Source of the DNA: SAR324 cluster bacterium
GTDB taxonomy: Bacteria; SAR324; XYD2-FULL-50-16
Direction of reading: 5' to 3'
DNA: 39,469 nucleotides
NCBI GenBank assembly: GCA_028282885.1
Contig: JANQGX010000043.1
Location: forward strand, 1-39,469
The notes below the pieces were generated by a model that saw nothing but the letters and a program-made list of their open reading frames with translations, ran no database searches and had not been told where the DNA came from. A program made the translations under genes and the position numbers. Of this stretch, positions 25,827 to 34,320 are shown piece by piece; position 1 is the first letter of the stretch, and each line of letters begins with the position of its first letter.

Positions 25827-26348
25827 ATGAAACTCAAAAAAATCGTCAAGCATGTTGTTGTTTTATTGGCAATTGTAAGTGTGATTCCTTCAATGGCAAT
25901 GGCACGACCGGGAAAAGGATTTAAAAATGATTCGTTTTCAGGGCCTTTTCGTGGCGGCTCCATGTCCGGCCTATGGAAGAACCAACAATTGATTCAGGAG
26001 CTGAACCTGACCGAAACCCAGACAGAAAAACTGAAGGATCTGGACTTTGCCCAGCGCGAAAAACAGTTGGAACTGAGAAACCAGCTTGAAACCCTTCACC
26101 TGGAGATGCGAAAAGCCGTTGCCGAGGAAAAACTTGATGATAAAAATATCCTTTCTATAGCAAAGCGGATTTCTGACACCCGGGGGAAATTGTTTGTCCA
26201 GAGGGTGGAAGGAATGTTGGAAGCCAGCAAATTGCTGAACGACGACCAGCTAAAAAAGCTGAAAACCTTTCAGTTTCAAAAAAAGGGCCGGGGTTTTCGT
26301 CAGGGTCGCGGACCCAATAAAGGCGGGTTTGGTGATATCAGGAATTAA
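25827..26348 (+). CDS. Spy/CpxP-family periplasmic protein (LTxxQ motif)
   Basis: Small periplasmic protein of 173 residues. A signal peptide (1-26) ends 'SMAMA-RP'. The mature part is helical and basic, with the two family repeats 'LTETQ' (61-65) and 'LNDDQ' (137-141). Known relatives are Spy, an ATP-independent chaperone; CpxP, which inhibits the CpxA sensor; and metal-responsive proteins such as ZraP. The C-terminal tail is Gly/Arg/Lys-rich. A GGAG site precedes the ATG. The gene is convergent with, and overlaps by 11 bases, the sensor kinase gene, so a CpxP-like link to that kinase is likely. Confidence 0.88.
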   Translation: MKLKKIVKHVVVLLAIVSVIPSMAMARPGKGFKNDSFSGPFRGGSMSGLWKNQQLIQELNLTETQTEKLKDLDFAQREKQLELRNQLETLHLEMRKAVAEEKLDDKNILSIAKRISDTRGKLFVQRVEGMLEASKLLNDDQLKKLKTFQFQKKGRGFRQGRGPNKGGFGDIRN

Positions 26349-27792
26349 AGGTCAGGGTGACGGCAAAACCAACAGGAGCCAAGTTCCTGGCCGTCACTGA
26401 TCCATTGCAGGCTTCAACACAGGTTTTAACAATCGTCAGCCCCAGCCCCACTCCCCCGGATTCGCGATCTCTTGCGGATTCGGGCCGATAGAAGGGATCA
26501 AACAACTTCTCAAGGTGCTCATCCGAAACTCCCTTCCCCGAATCCCGGACTATAATTTCCGCGCTCTTTTCATGTTTTCCCGCACCAATGATAATCGGTC
26601 CCTGATCTCCTGCATACCGGACAGCATTACGAATCAGATTTGCCAAAGCCCTGGTTAACAGCGTTGCATTTGCAGTCACTTTGAAATCAGCCGGAACTTC
26701 AATTCGGATATCAGCACCCTCTTTTGATTCTCTTTGAACGGCGTTTTCAACAAGGGGTAGAAGATCGATCGATTCAAGCTGAACCCTTTCAGGAGTAATC
26801 TCCGCTTTGGTGAAGGAAAGCAGCTCGTTTACCAGATGCGAAAGTTCGGTAACATCTTCCAACACGTCGTTCAATTGTTCCCTGTGGGTCTCGCTGATCT
26901 GGTTTTCCAGGATACCCAATCCGAATTGGATTCTGGCAATCGGAGAACCCAGTTCGTGGGCCACATCTCCAAGAAATCTCCGCTGCCCCTTTACATAACC
27001 GGATAACCTGCGGGTCATATGATTGATTGCTCCGGCCAACCTGCCAATTTCATCCGATCTCCGTTCTTCGATCTCCACGTCGAACTTCCCCTTGGCAATC
27101 TGCTCCGTGGCCGCTGTCATCTTGGCAATAGGTTTCGTAATATGGCGCACGAACGGAATCCAGAACAGAACCGATACAATGACCACTACTATTGCCACAA
27201 TAATCCAGGGAATGGGGTCGAAGAAAAAACCGTTACCAGTCAGGGAATGGGATCTAGCCAGCAGCATCACCGGCATTGGCCGGGGTTTGGACTGTATTTG
27301 CAGGAAGGTGCGAAATCCCAGCCAGTACATGGTAGGGTTTTCAGTGCGCATCCTGAAAATCGGACCCCGAAAAGGCTTCCGGGTCCTGTCTTTAAAACGA
27401 TTGTCCCAGCGTGGTTCCTTATCTCTTCTCGGCAGCCTCTGGGCTTCAGTCCTGAAAGCGAATGAGATCTCTCTCCTGAGCTTGTCCGGAACGGTTTTTG
27501 TCTTTTCGGATTTAACTGTTTTATCTCTCGTAATGAGGATAAAGTTCACGGAATGAAGCTCTTCATAGCGACTGATTATGTTCACCCATTCGGAACTTGG
27601 TGAGCGTTCCAGATCAAAAGCGATCTGATGACCGGTTGTTCGCATCCGGTTTCCGGAGTTGCTGCCGAGTAGGTTCAAGATATCTTTTCTCGATTGCAGT
27701 GCATAAAAAGCGATCAGAACCGCTATCAATACAATCAGGTTGATAAAAAAAAGAACCAGGATTTTTGAAAGGAGGGTAGCTTTTGGTTTCAT
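26338..27792 (-). CDS. CpxA-like sensor histidine kinase
   Basis: Inner-membrane kinase of 484 residues: transmembrane segment 10-32, periplasmic domain about 33-190, transmembrane segment about 194-215, HAMP domain about 216-268. The catalytic core has H279 in 'FLGDVAHELGSPIARIQ', the N-box N389 in 'LANLIRNAVRYAG', 'VRDSGKGV', 'FDPFYRP' and 'GGVGLGLTIV'. The periplasmic domain contains a strikingly basic stretch (about 119-149, many Arg/Lys), which might contact an acidic ligand or the Spy-like protein. It starts five bases after the regulator gene stop, so the two form an operon. CpxA-like is a judgement from domain order and neighbours. Confidence 0.9.
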   Translation of the reverse strand: MKPKATLLSKILVLFFINLIVLIAVLIAFYALQSRKDILNLLGSNSGNRMRTTGHQIAFDLERSPSSEWVNIISRYEELHSVNFILITRDKTVKSEKTKTVPDKLRREISFAFRTEAQRLPRRDKEPRWDNRFKDRTRKPFRGPIFRMRTENPTMYWLGFRTFLQIQSKPRPMPVMLLARSHSLTGNGFFFDPIPWIIVAIVVVIVSVLFWIPFVRHITKPIAKMTAATEQIAKGKFDVEIEERRSDEIGRLAGAINHMTRRLSGYVKGQRRFLGDVAHELGSPIARIQFGLGILENQISETHREQLNDVLEDVTELSHLVNELLSFTKAEITPERVQLESIDLLPLVENAVQRESKEGADIRIEVPADFKVTANATLLTRALANLIRNAVRYAGDQGPIIIGAGKHEKSAEIIVRDSGKGVSDEHLEKLFDPFYRPESARDRESGGVGLGLTIVKTCVEACNGSVTARNLAPVGFAVTLTFNS

Positions 27793-27797
27793 GTTTG

Positions 27798-28532
27798 TTA
27801 ATAGCGTGTCTGCGGATCTTTGATCATATAACCCGCCGAGCGTACAGTCTGAATGTAATCCGGATTACGGGGATCATCACCGATTTTCTTTCTCAGGGCG
27901 GAAATATGAACATCGATGGAACGATCAAATACCTCGTAATCCCGATCAAAAACTCGGTCCAGGAGTTGATCGCGACTTAAAACCCGGCCGGCTGACTTGG
28001 TGAGACAAACCAGGAGATTGTATTCCACCGGTGTCAATGAGATGACATCCCGGTTCAGTTTCACTGTTCGTGATTCCTGGAAGATCTCGATACTGCCGAT
28101 TGTCAGGGGTTTACTGCAATCACTTGATTGACGTTCTCTGTTTGTAATAAACGACCTGCGTGTCACCGCCCTGAGTCTTGCAAGCAACTCTCGTGTGGAA
28201 AAGGTTTTGGGAAGATAATCGTCCGCCCCGATTTCCAGACCTACAATTCTGTCCAATTCATCTCCCCTGGCAGTGAGCATCAATACCGGCAAATCCGACT
28301 CCTTTCTCAACTCTTTCAATACTTCAAAACCGTCCTTCCCCGGCATCATGACATCAAGAATCATGACGTCAAACGCCTCATTCATCGCCCTGGTCAGACC
28401 CGAATCGCCGTCATGGACTGTGTCCACAAAGTAGCCCATGGATTCGAGGTAATTTTTCACCAGCTTGCAGAGCTTCCGATCGTCATCCACCATCAGAACT
28501 TTAACTTGTTCAGTTGAGCTTGCTTTCTCCAT
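27798..28532 (-). CDS. OmpR/CpxR-family response regulator
   Basis: DNA-binding regulator of 244 residues. The receiver has the acidic pair D16/D17 in 'VLMVDDDRK', the phosphorylation site D60 in 'VMILDVMMPGKDG', T87 and K109. The residue after K109 is Thr where nearly all receivers have Pro. The C-terminal winged helix shows 'LTPVEYNLLVCLTKSAGRVL' and 'DVHISALRKKIGD', as in OmpR/CpxR. I use the ATG at 28530-28532 with an AAGGA site; a TTG at 28604 would run close to the operator. It is the first gene of the regulator-kinase pair and probably controls itself, the Spy-like gene and macA. Confidence 0.9.
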   Translation of the reverse strand: MEKASSTEQVKVLMVDDDRKLCKLVKNYLESMGYFVDTVHDGDSGLTRAMNEAFDVMILDVMMPGKDGFEVLKELRKESDLPVLMLTARGDELDRIVGLEIGADDYLPKTFSTRELLARLRAVTRRSFITNRERQSSDCSKPLTIGSIEIFQESRTVKLNRDVISLTPVEYNLLVCLTKSAGRVLSRDQLLDRVFDRDYEVFDRSIDVHISALRKKIGDDPRNPDYIQTVRSAGYMIKDPQTRY

Positions 28533-28574
28533 CGCGTCCTTGTTTTGTATTAAAAACCCTTTCTCTATTATTGG

Positions 28575-28625
28575 ATTGTAAAAAGCTCTCAAGAGGCCAA
28601 GCAAACAACTTTACAAACCCTTTAC
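28575..28625 (-). promoter_or_regulatory. CpxR-box-like operator and promoter between the regulator and macA genes
   Basis: On the minus strand GTAAA-N6-GTAAA (28610-28625) is a perfect direct repeat with an 11-base period. Downstream of it on that strand, TACAAT (28575-28580, 5/6 to the -10 consensus) would start transcription about 36 bases before the regulator gene. The same box read on the plus strand has the orientation of the box before the Spy-like gene, so it could also activate macA, whose ATG is 136 bases away. Confidence 0.65.
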
Positions 28626-28761
28626 AAAACTTCCGAATCCGAACACCAAAGCTTAACATAGGGCAATTACGCTGAATAATAAAGCAAAAGCGAACTACAA
28701 CCAAAATGGTTAACTGGTTACCTGTCCCGCGAGTCCAAAACTATTTGATAATCATAAATCC

Positions 28762-30387
28762 ATGAAAAAAATACTGATACTGCTGGCCCTGATTGCCCTG
28801 GGAGGGGGTACCGCCTGGTGGTTCAAGGACCGGTTTCCGGTAAATAAAAGTGATCAACCCGGATATCGTCTGACAAAAATCGAAAACAAGGATATTGTGA
28901 AAAACGTCACTGCCATCGGCGCTTTAAGTGCCGTAGTAACCGTTGAAGTGGGATGTGAGGTTTCGGGTCAGATCAAGGAACTTCTGGCTGACTATAACTC
29001 CTCCGTTACGGCAGGCCAAATAATAGCCCGCATCGATCCGGAGGGGTATGAGACGCTTGTCCGACAGAGCGAAGCGGAACTGGCGGTTTCTCAAGCCCAG
29101 TTGCAAACACAAAAAACACAGATCCTTTCCTACAAGGCAAATGTACAGAGCGCGGAAGCCGGACTGGACGCTATTCGAGCCAGTATCAAAAAAGCAACTG
29201 TCGTATTGGAAAATGCCAAACGGAACCGGGAGCGTCAAAAAACCCTCCTGGACCGTGAGATTATTTCCAAAAACGAGTATGAGGAAGCCAAGGATAATTA
29301 CCAGGAGGCAGTTGCCGAATTGGAAAGGCTAAATGCCGAAGAGGTCAAGTCGCTGAGCGGTGTTAACGCCGCTAAAGCCAGTCTGGCAGTAGCACAATCC
29401 CAGGTCAAGGAGGATGAGGCAAACGTCCGACTCAAAACCGCGGCACTGGATAAACGCAGGGTTGATCTGGAAAACACCGTGATTCGCTCTCCCGTGAACG
29501 GCGTTGTCATTGATCGCAGTGTGGATGTGGGGCAGACTGTCGCAGCCAGTCTGTCGGCCCCGACGCTGTTCACCATCGCCCAGGATATGCGAAAGATGCA
29601 AGTCACAACATCAGTTGACGAAGCGGATATCGGGCAGATCCGGGAAGGCCAGACTGCATGGTTTACCGTTGATGCATATAATAGCAGAAAATTCATGGGT
29701 GAGGTGACCCAGGTACGCAAACAGGGAAAAACCGTTCAGAACGTGGTTACCTATGAAGTCATCATTTCGGCGGATAATCCCGATTTAAAGCTGATGCCGG
29801 GAATGACGGCAGATGTCGCCGTCGAACTGTTGAAAAAAGAAAATGTCCTGGTTGTTCCCAACAGCGCTCTTCGTTTTAAACCGAATACCGTCGAAACCGA
29901 ACGTGGACTCCAGGCCGCTTCCCAACCGGGTCCGGGAGGTAGATTCAAAGGCGCCGGACAGGGAGGCGGGCGACAAAACATCGAAGAGCGAATTAAACAA
30001 TATACTGATAAACTGAATCTTTCCGAATCACAGCAGAATGAGTTGAGACGAATTCTGAGTGAGATGGGAAAGAAGATGATGCAAAGTCGTCAAAATCAGG
30101 GGATGAGCCCGGCACCGGGATTCGGAAGAAGTAGCGGGATCAGGGAAAAAATCAGAAAAGAATCACAGGCTGCCATTCTCGGGATTCTGGATAGCGAACA
30201 GAAACGACTCTACAAAGATATAAATGCCAACAACCAGGCTCAACAAGGCACCCTCTGGCGGCTGGGTGATATGGGAACACCTGAAGCCATCAGGGTCCGT
30301 CTCGGTGTGAGCGACGGATCTTATACCGAAGTCCTGGGTAACAGGTTAGAGGCGGGACTTCAGATTATCACCGGATACCAGTATTAA
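28762..30387 (+). CDS. macA: MacA-like periplasmic adaptor with Spy-like (LTxxQ) insert
   Basis: Membrane-fusion protein of a MacAB-type tripartite efflux pump, anchored by an N-terminal hydrophobic segment (1-20). The lipoyl half-motifs are 'VGCEVSGQIKELLADYNSSV' and 'NTVIRSPVNGVVIDRSVDVG' (about 63-82 and 238-257), flanking a long coiled-coil hairpin (about 100-237). The beta-barrel runs to about 355 with 'LKLMPGMTADVAVEL'. At 541 residues it is longer than MacA (about 370-400). The excess is about residues 386-494, inserted in the membrane-proximal domain: a Gly-rich linker, then 'KLNLSESQQNELRRIL' and 'ILGILDSEQKRLYKDI', both like LTxxQ repeats. The domain then resumes with 'LWRLGDMGTPEAIRVRLGVS'. 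Confidence 0.87.
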   Translation: MKKILILLALIALGGGTAWWFKDRFPVNKSDQPGYRLTKIENKDIVKNVTAIGALSAVVTVEVGCEVSGQIKELLADYNSSVTAGQIIARIDPEGYETLVRQSEAELAVSQAQLQTQKTQILSYKANVQSAEAGLDAIRASIKKATVVLENAKRNRERQKTLLDREIISKNEYEEAKDNYQEAVAELERLNAEEVKSLSGVNAAKASLAVAQSQVKEDEANVRLKTAALDKRRVDLENTVIRSPVNGVVIDRSVDVGQTVAASLSAPTLFTIAQDMRKMQVTTSVDEADIGQIREGQTAWFTVDAYNSRKFMGEVTQVRKQGKTVQNVVTYEVIISADNPDLKLMPGMTADVAVELLKKENVLVVPNSALRFKPNTVETERGLQAASQPGPGGRFKGAGQGGGRQNIEERIKQYTDKLNLSESQQNELRRILSEMGKKMMQSRQNQGMSPAPGFGRSSGIREKIRKESQAAILGILDSEQKRLYKDINANNQAQQGTLWRLGDMGTPEAIRVRLGVSDGSYTEVLGNRLEAGLQIITGYQY

Positions 30388-30408
30388 GGGGGTGTAAGAT
30401 ATATCGTC

Positions 30409-31179
30409 ATGTCGAATTTTCTGATCGAAACCCACGAGTTGAGAAAAGAGTACAAAATGGGAACGCAGCTTGTCTGCGCACTGGATGGTGTCTCCACCAC
30501 CGTGAAATCCGGTGAATTGTTATCTGTTATGGGACCGTCCGGTTCCGGAAAATCTACCTTTATGAACCTGCTTGGTTGCCTGGATACGCCCACTTCGGGA
30601 AGTTTCCTGCTGGAGGGGGAAGAGGTCTCATCTCTCTCCGGTACAGCCAGGGCGAAAATCCGTAATACCCGTATCGGATTTGTTTTCCAGAGCTTTAATC
30701 TGCTGCCCCGCACAAGTGCACTTGAGAACGTTGCTCTACCGTTAAGATACAATGGTGTGCGCAGGAAAAATCGCCTGAAAAAGGCAGGGAAAATGCTGGA
30801 AATGGTGGGTTTGGGTGATAGAATGGATCACCATCCCTCACAACTGTCCGGCGGACAGCAACAGAGAGTGGCCATTGCCAGGGCGCTGGTCTGTAATCCT
30901 GCGATTATTCTGGCCGACGAACCCACGGGGGCTCTTGATACCCGCACGGGAGTTGAGGTCATGTCTATTTTTCAGCAACTCAACAAGGAAGGAATGACAG
31001 TGGTGATTGTAACCCATGAAAGAGAAATAGCCGACTACACTCGTCGTTGCCTGAGTTTCCGCGACGGGGTAATCGTCGATGACAAAACCAATAAGAGCTA
31101 TAGCAACGCCGAGAAAATGTTGTCCGAATGGCCGCACCCCCCTATTAGCCGACAGCAGCAAGAGGGGGCGGAAAAATGA
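30409..31179 (+). CDS. MacB-type ABC transporter ATP-binding protein
   Basis: ATPase of 256 residues of the MacB/LolD group. Walker A is 'GPSGSGKST', the Q-loop region '[20 protein letters not shown]', the signature '[15 protein letters not shown]', Walker B '[11 protein letters not shown]' and the switch His is in 'VTHERE'. In E. coli MacB the ATPase and permease are fused; here they are separate genes, and the stop of this one overlaps the permease start (ATGA at 31176-31179). It would drive export through the adaptor and an outer-membrane TolC-like channel, which is not encoded in the window. Confidence 0.92.
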   Translation: MSNFLIETHELRKEYKMGTQLVCALDGVSTTVKSGELLSVMGPSGSGKSTFMNLLGCLDTPTSGSFLLEGEEVSSLSGTARAKIRNTRIGFVFQSFNLLPRTSALENVALPLRYNGVRRKNRLKKAGKMLEMVGLGDRMDHHPSQLSGGQQQRVAIARALVCNPAIILADEPTGALDTRTGVEVMSIFQQLNKEGMTVVIVTHEREIADYTRRCLSFRDGVIVDDKTNKSYSNAEKMLSEWPHPPISRQQQEGAEK

Positions 31180-32408
31180 AAATAATGGATGCTTTTCTGG
31201 ATGCCCTGCGTTCGCTTAAAAGCAACACCATGCGTAGTGTACTGACCACCCTGGGTATTATCATCGGCGTTGCCGCGGTCATCATCATGGTCTCAGTCAG
31301 CAATGCCGCCAAGAAGCAGATTAACGATATGATCGATAAACTGGGTGCAAATATCATGATGGTGAGACCGGGCCGAAGTTTCGGCCAGGGTGTCAGGGGC
31401 AGCTCGGGATCAAAACCCACATTAGCTCAAGCCGATGCACAGGCAATTCAGGAAGAGATCTATACCGTCCTTTTGACAGCTCCGCTGGTCAGGGGAACTG
31501 CCCAGATGATTTCCGGGAACCTGAACTGGTCAACAACCGTCTATGGTATCACCAATGACTATTTCGCTGCCAGGGAGTGGGACATGGAAGATGGTCGGAT
31601 CTTCGATCCGGGAGAGCTTTCCGGGGGTACCAAGGTCGCTATTATTGGGAAAACAGTTGCCAGCAACCTTTTTCCCCAACAGGACCCAATCGGGCAACAG
31701 GTGAGGATTAACCGAACACCTTTCAAAATCATTGGTGTTCTGCAGGAGAAAGGCCAGGGCGGTCGGGGTATAGACCAGGATGACATCGTCATGATACCCC
31801 TCTCTACAGCCAGGGGAAGAGTCCTGGGCGGGCGGAACTTATCCGGTGACAATGTGGACTCGATCTATGTTAAAGCCCGCAATACGGAGGTCGTCAGCCT
31901 GACAGAAGAGCTGGTAAGCGAACTGCTGAGGGAACGTCATCGAATAGGCCCCAATGACAAAGACGATTTTGAGATTCGTAACATGGCGGAGATGATGAGT
32001 GCACGAGCTGAATCATCGGAATACATGAATCTTCTTCTGCTGGCTGTGGCTTCCATATCCTTGGTTGTGGGAGGGATTGGCATTATGAATATCATGTTGG
32101 TGTCTGTCACTGAAAGAACCCGCGAAATTGGCCTTTGCATGGCGGTTGGAGCTACTGCAAAGGATATCATGAGCCAGTTCCTGATTGAATCGATTGTCCT
32201 CTCGCTGATCGGAGGGGTGATTGGAATTACGGTGGGAATAGGGGGTTCCCTTGCCATGAACCAGTTCACGGCCTGGGAGACCATTGTTGATCCCCGTTCC
32301 GCTATCCTGGCCTTTGCGTTTTCCGCAGCAGTCGGCATCTTTTTCGGATTTTACCCGGCCCACAAAGCCTCACTGCTTGATCCAATCGAGGCGCTTCGAC
32401 ATGAATAG
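31176..32408 (+). CDS. MacB/FtsX-family ABC transporter permease
   Basis: Inner-membrane permease of 410 residues. It has the four-segment FtsX layout: an N-terminal helix ('MRSVLTTLGIIIGVAAVIIM'), a large periplasmic domain (about 45-280) and three C-terminal helices. The signatures 'VVGGIGIMNIMLVSVTERTR' and 'EIGLCMAVGATAKDIMSQFL' are typical. Together with the ATPase gene it makes a split MacB acting mechanically on periplasmic substrates (macrolides, toxins or lipoproteins in relatives). The gene ends 12 bases before the convergent sigma-54 activator. Confidence 0.92.
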   Translation: MKIMDAFLDALRSLKSNTMRSVLTTLGIIIGVAAVIIMVSVSNAAKKQINDMIDKLGANIMMVRPGRSFGQGVRGSSGSKPTLAQADAQAIQEEIYTVLLTAPLVRGTAQMISGNLNWSTTVYGITNDYFAAREWDMEDGRIFDPGELSGGTKVAIIGKTVASNLFPQQDPIGQQVRINRTPFKIIGVLQEKGQGGRGIDQDDIVMIPLSTARGRVLGGRNLSGDNVDSIYVKARNTEVVSLTEELVSELLRERHRIGPNDKDDFEIRNMAEMMSARAESSEYMNLLLLAVASISLVVGGIGIMNIMLVSVTERTREIGLCMAVGATAKDIMSQFLIESIVLSLIGGVIGITVGIGGSLAMNQFTAWETIVDPRSAILAFAFSAAVGIFFGFYPAHKASLLDPIEALRHE

Positions 32409-32420
32409 CCTGTATGCGGA

Positions 32421-33956
32421 TTAAGAAAAGTCAGCAGGATTGATCCCCAACTTCTTCATACGATATTGCAGGGTGGTGCGGGGAACACCCAGTAGCGTGG
32501 AAATTCCTTTTTTACCGCCTACAATCCCCCTGCATTTTTTCAAGGCGGTGATGATATGCCGTCTCTCGGCATCAGCCAGGGTGGCAACCTGTTGAATGGC
32601 CTCTTCGGGCGGGTCGAGACTCAGAATCTTATCAATATCCAGACTGGTAATTCTTTCACCGCCACGCAGGATCACCATGCGTTTGACAAAATTCTTGAGT
32701 TCCCGCACATTTCCGGGCCAGCGGTAGATTTTCAACGTTTCCAGTGCGCCATCCGTGTACACCGGCACTTCGCCATTCATTTTCCTGGCCTGATGATCCG
32801 ACAGTTTTTCGATCAGTAGTGCAATATCTTCCATTCTCTCCCTGAGCGGCGGGACATGAATATTGACCGTATTCAGACGATAATAGAGATCCTGACGAAA
32901 CCTTCCCTCGGCGGCATAAGTTCTCAGGTCCCTGTTACTGGCGGCCACAACCCTGAAATTAACATGGATGGAGCGGCTGTCGCCCACCCTTTCAAACCTT
33001 CTGTCCTGCAACACATGAAGCAGCTTGGCCTGGAGCTCCGGGCTTAGTTCACTCACCTCATCGAGAAATACCGTTCCCCGGTTGGCCAGCTCAAAGCGAC
33101 CCACGCGTTTAGCTTCAGCACCTGTGAAGGCTCCCCTGGCATGCCCAAAGAGCTCGCTTTCGAAAAGAGTTGGGGCCAGGGCCGGGCAATTGACCTTGAC
33201 AAAAAGATGTTCGTTGCGCGGGCTCATGTTATGAATTGTCCGCGCCAGGTAGTCTTTCCCTGTTCCGGTTTCACCGGTTAGCAGAATAGATACGTCGGAA
33301 TGGGCAACCTTCTCCACCAGGGCGATAATCTCCTGCATGGAAGGCGCTACGTAGAAAAAGCTGTCCTGTTGGTATCCGTCATCGGTATTATCGATGAGGT
33401 ATTTCTTCTGCTGGATTAGCTTGGAATTGGTTTCTTTCAGGTTGGTGTAGGACAGCATGTTATCAACGGCAATGGCCGCCTGTCTCGACACATCGGTCAA
33501 AACCTCCTGGAGTTCTTCCATATATGCCGGTTGCTGTTTGAAGGAGAAGTGAATGGTGCCCAGGGTTTTTTTCCGGATGACCAGGGGAAATGCCATGGTG
33601 GCATTCAAGCCGTGCTCCACCATGGAACGGACGGATTCGAAATCGGAATAGTGTTTAAGATCCTTGATGATGACAGGGTTCCCCGATCGAATCACCATTT
33701 TGGAAATAGCTCCTTTTACCAGGGAACGGCTCTCCCTGCTGGCGATTCCTGCCGGGTCGATCCCATCTGCCGCTGCAAAATAACTGATCGATTGTGATTT
33801 CTCGTCGTAGAGATTGATGCTGATACGATCGCAGGCAAAATGCTTACGCAGCTCAGTGGCTAGAGCGTTAAACAAATCCCGCCGGGTGTTTTGTGTGATG
33901 ATGGCGTTATTGATTTTCAATAAAATCTGATAACGGGTTTCAGAGTTCCAGTGCAT
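32421..33956 (-). CDS. Sigma-54-dependent activator with GAF sensor domain
   Basis: Regulator of 511 residues. An N-terminal GAF domain (about 20-170) is followed by a short linker and the AAA+ domain, with Walker A 'GETGTGKD' (228-235), the sigma-54 contact loop GAFTGA (275-280), Walker B 'TVFLDE' and arginine-finger region 'FRQDLYYRLN'. A Fis-type helix-turn-helix is at the end ('GKKGISTLLGVPRTTLQYRM'). The layout matches FhlA/NorR-like activators, in which the GAF domain senses a small molecule or gas. An AAGGA site lies before the ATG. No -24/-12 promoter was seen nearby, so the targets may lie outside the window. Confidence 0.92.
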   Translation of the reverse strand: MHWNSETRYQILLKINNAIITQNTRRDLFNALATELRKHFACDRISINLYDEKSQSISYFAAADGIDPAGIASRESRSLVKGAISKMVIRSGNPVIIKDLKHYSDFESVRSMVEHGLNATMAFPLVIRKKTLGTIHFSFKQQPAYMEELQEVLTDVSRQAAIAVDNMLSYTNLKETNSKLIQQKKYLIDNTDDGYQQDSFFYVAPSMQEIIALVEKVAHSDVSILLTGETGTGKDYLARTIHNMSPRNEHLFVKVNCPALAPTLFESELFGHARGAFTGAEAKRVGRFELANRGTVFLDEVSELSPELQAKLLHVLQDRRFERVGDSRSIHVNFRVVAASNRDLRTYAAEGRFRQDLYYRLNTVNIHVPPLRERMEDIALLIEKLSDHQARKMNGEVPVYTDGALETLKIYRWPGNVRELKNFVKRMVILRGGERITSLDIDKILSLDPPEEAIQQVATLADAERRHIITALKKCRGIVGGKKGISTLLGVPRTTLQYRMKKLGINPADFS

Positions 33957-34320
33957 CCTTCCTTATCGTCTTTAACCGATTGCTGCGAGTCGCTGTTCGC
34001 TTCGGTTTCTTCGTCTTTTCCCATTCATCCATACCCTCATCTTACCCGACTAAGGTCTAAAAACAAGCCCAATTATGGGCACTTTCAACAATATTCAAGA
34101 AAAAACCTTTATTAAACCAGTACAAAAGCATAAGCTCAGACAGACAAAACAAAAGGGTGCAACCATAGCCTTCGGGGTATTCGCCACATCACGACTGGAG
34201 ATCAACGTTCGGGCAGTCACAAATCCATTCCGGGAGTTGGTCGGAAATAGTCCTGTTTCGAAGGCTTTATGAACGAACAAACTCTCTTTGCTAAAAACAA
34301 CCCGAAAAAAGGAGGTGATT
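33957..34320. other. Intergenic region between divergent activator and sialidase genes
   Basis: Holds a short hairpin GCCCA-ATTA-TGGGC (34067-34080) that could be an operator, and a full-strength ribosome site AAGGAGGTGAT (34309-34319) for the sialidase gene. No GG-N10-GC sigma-54 element and no convincing small gene was found by eye. Confidence 0.5.

Noticed and set aside
33957..34320. Sigma-54 promoter for the sialidase gene
   Set aside because: The activator next door suggested one, but no GG-N10-GC element was found on either strand.
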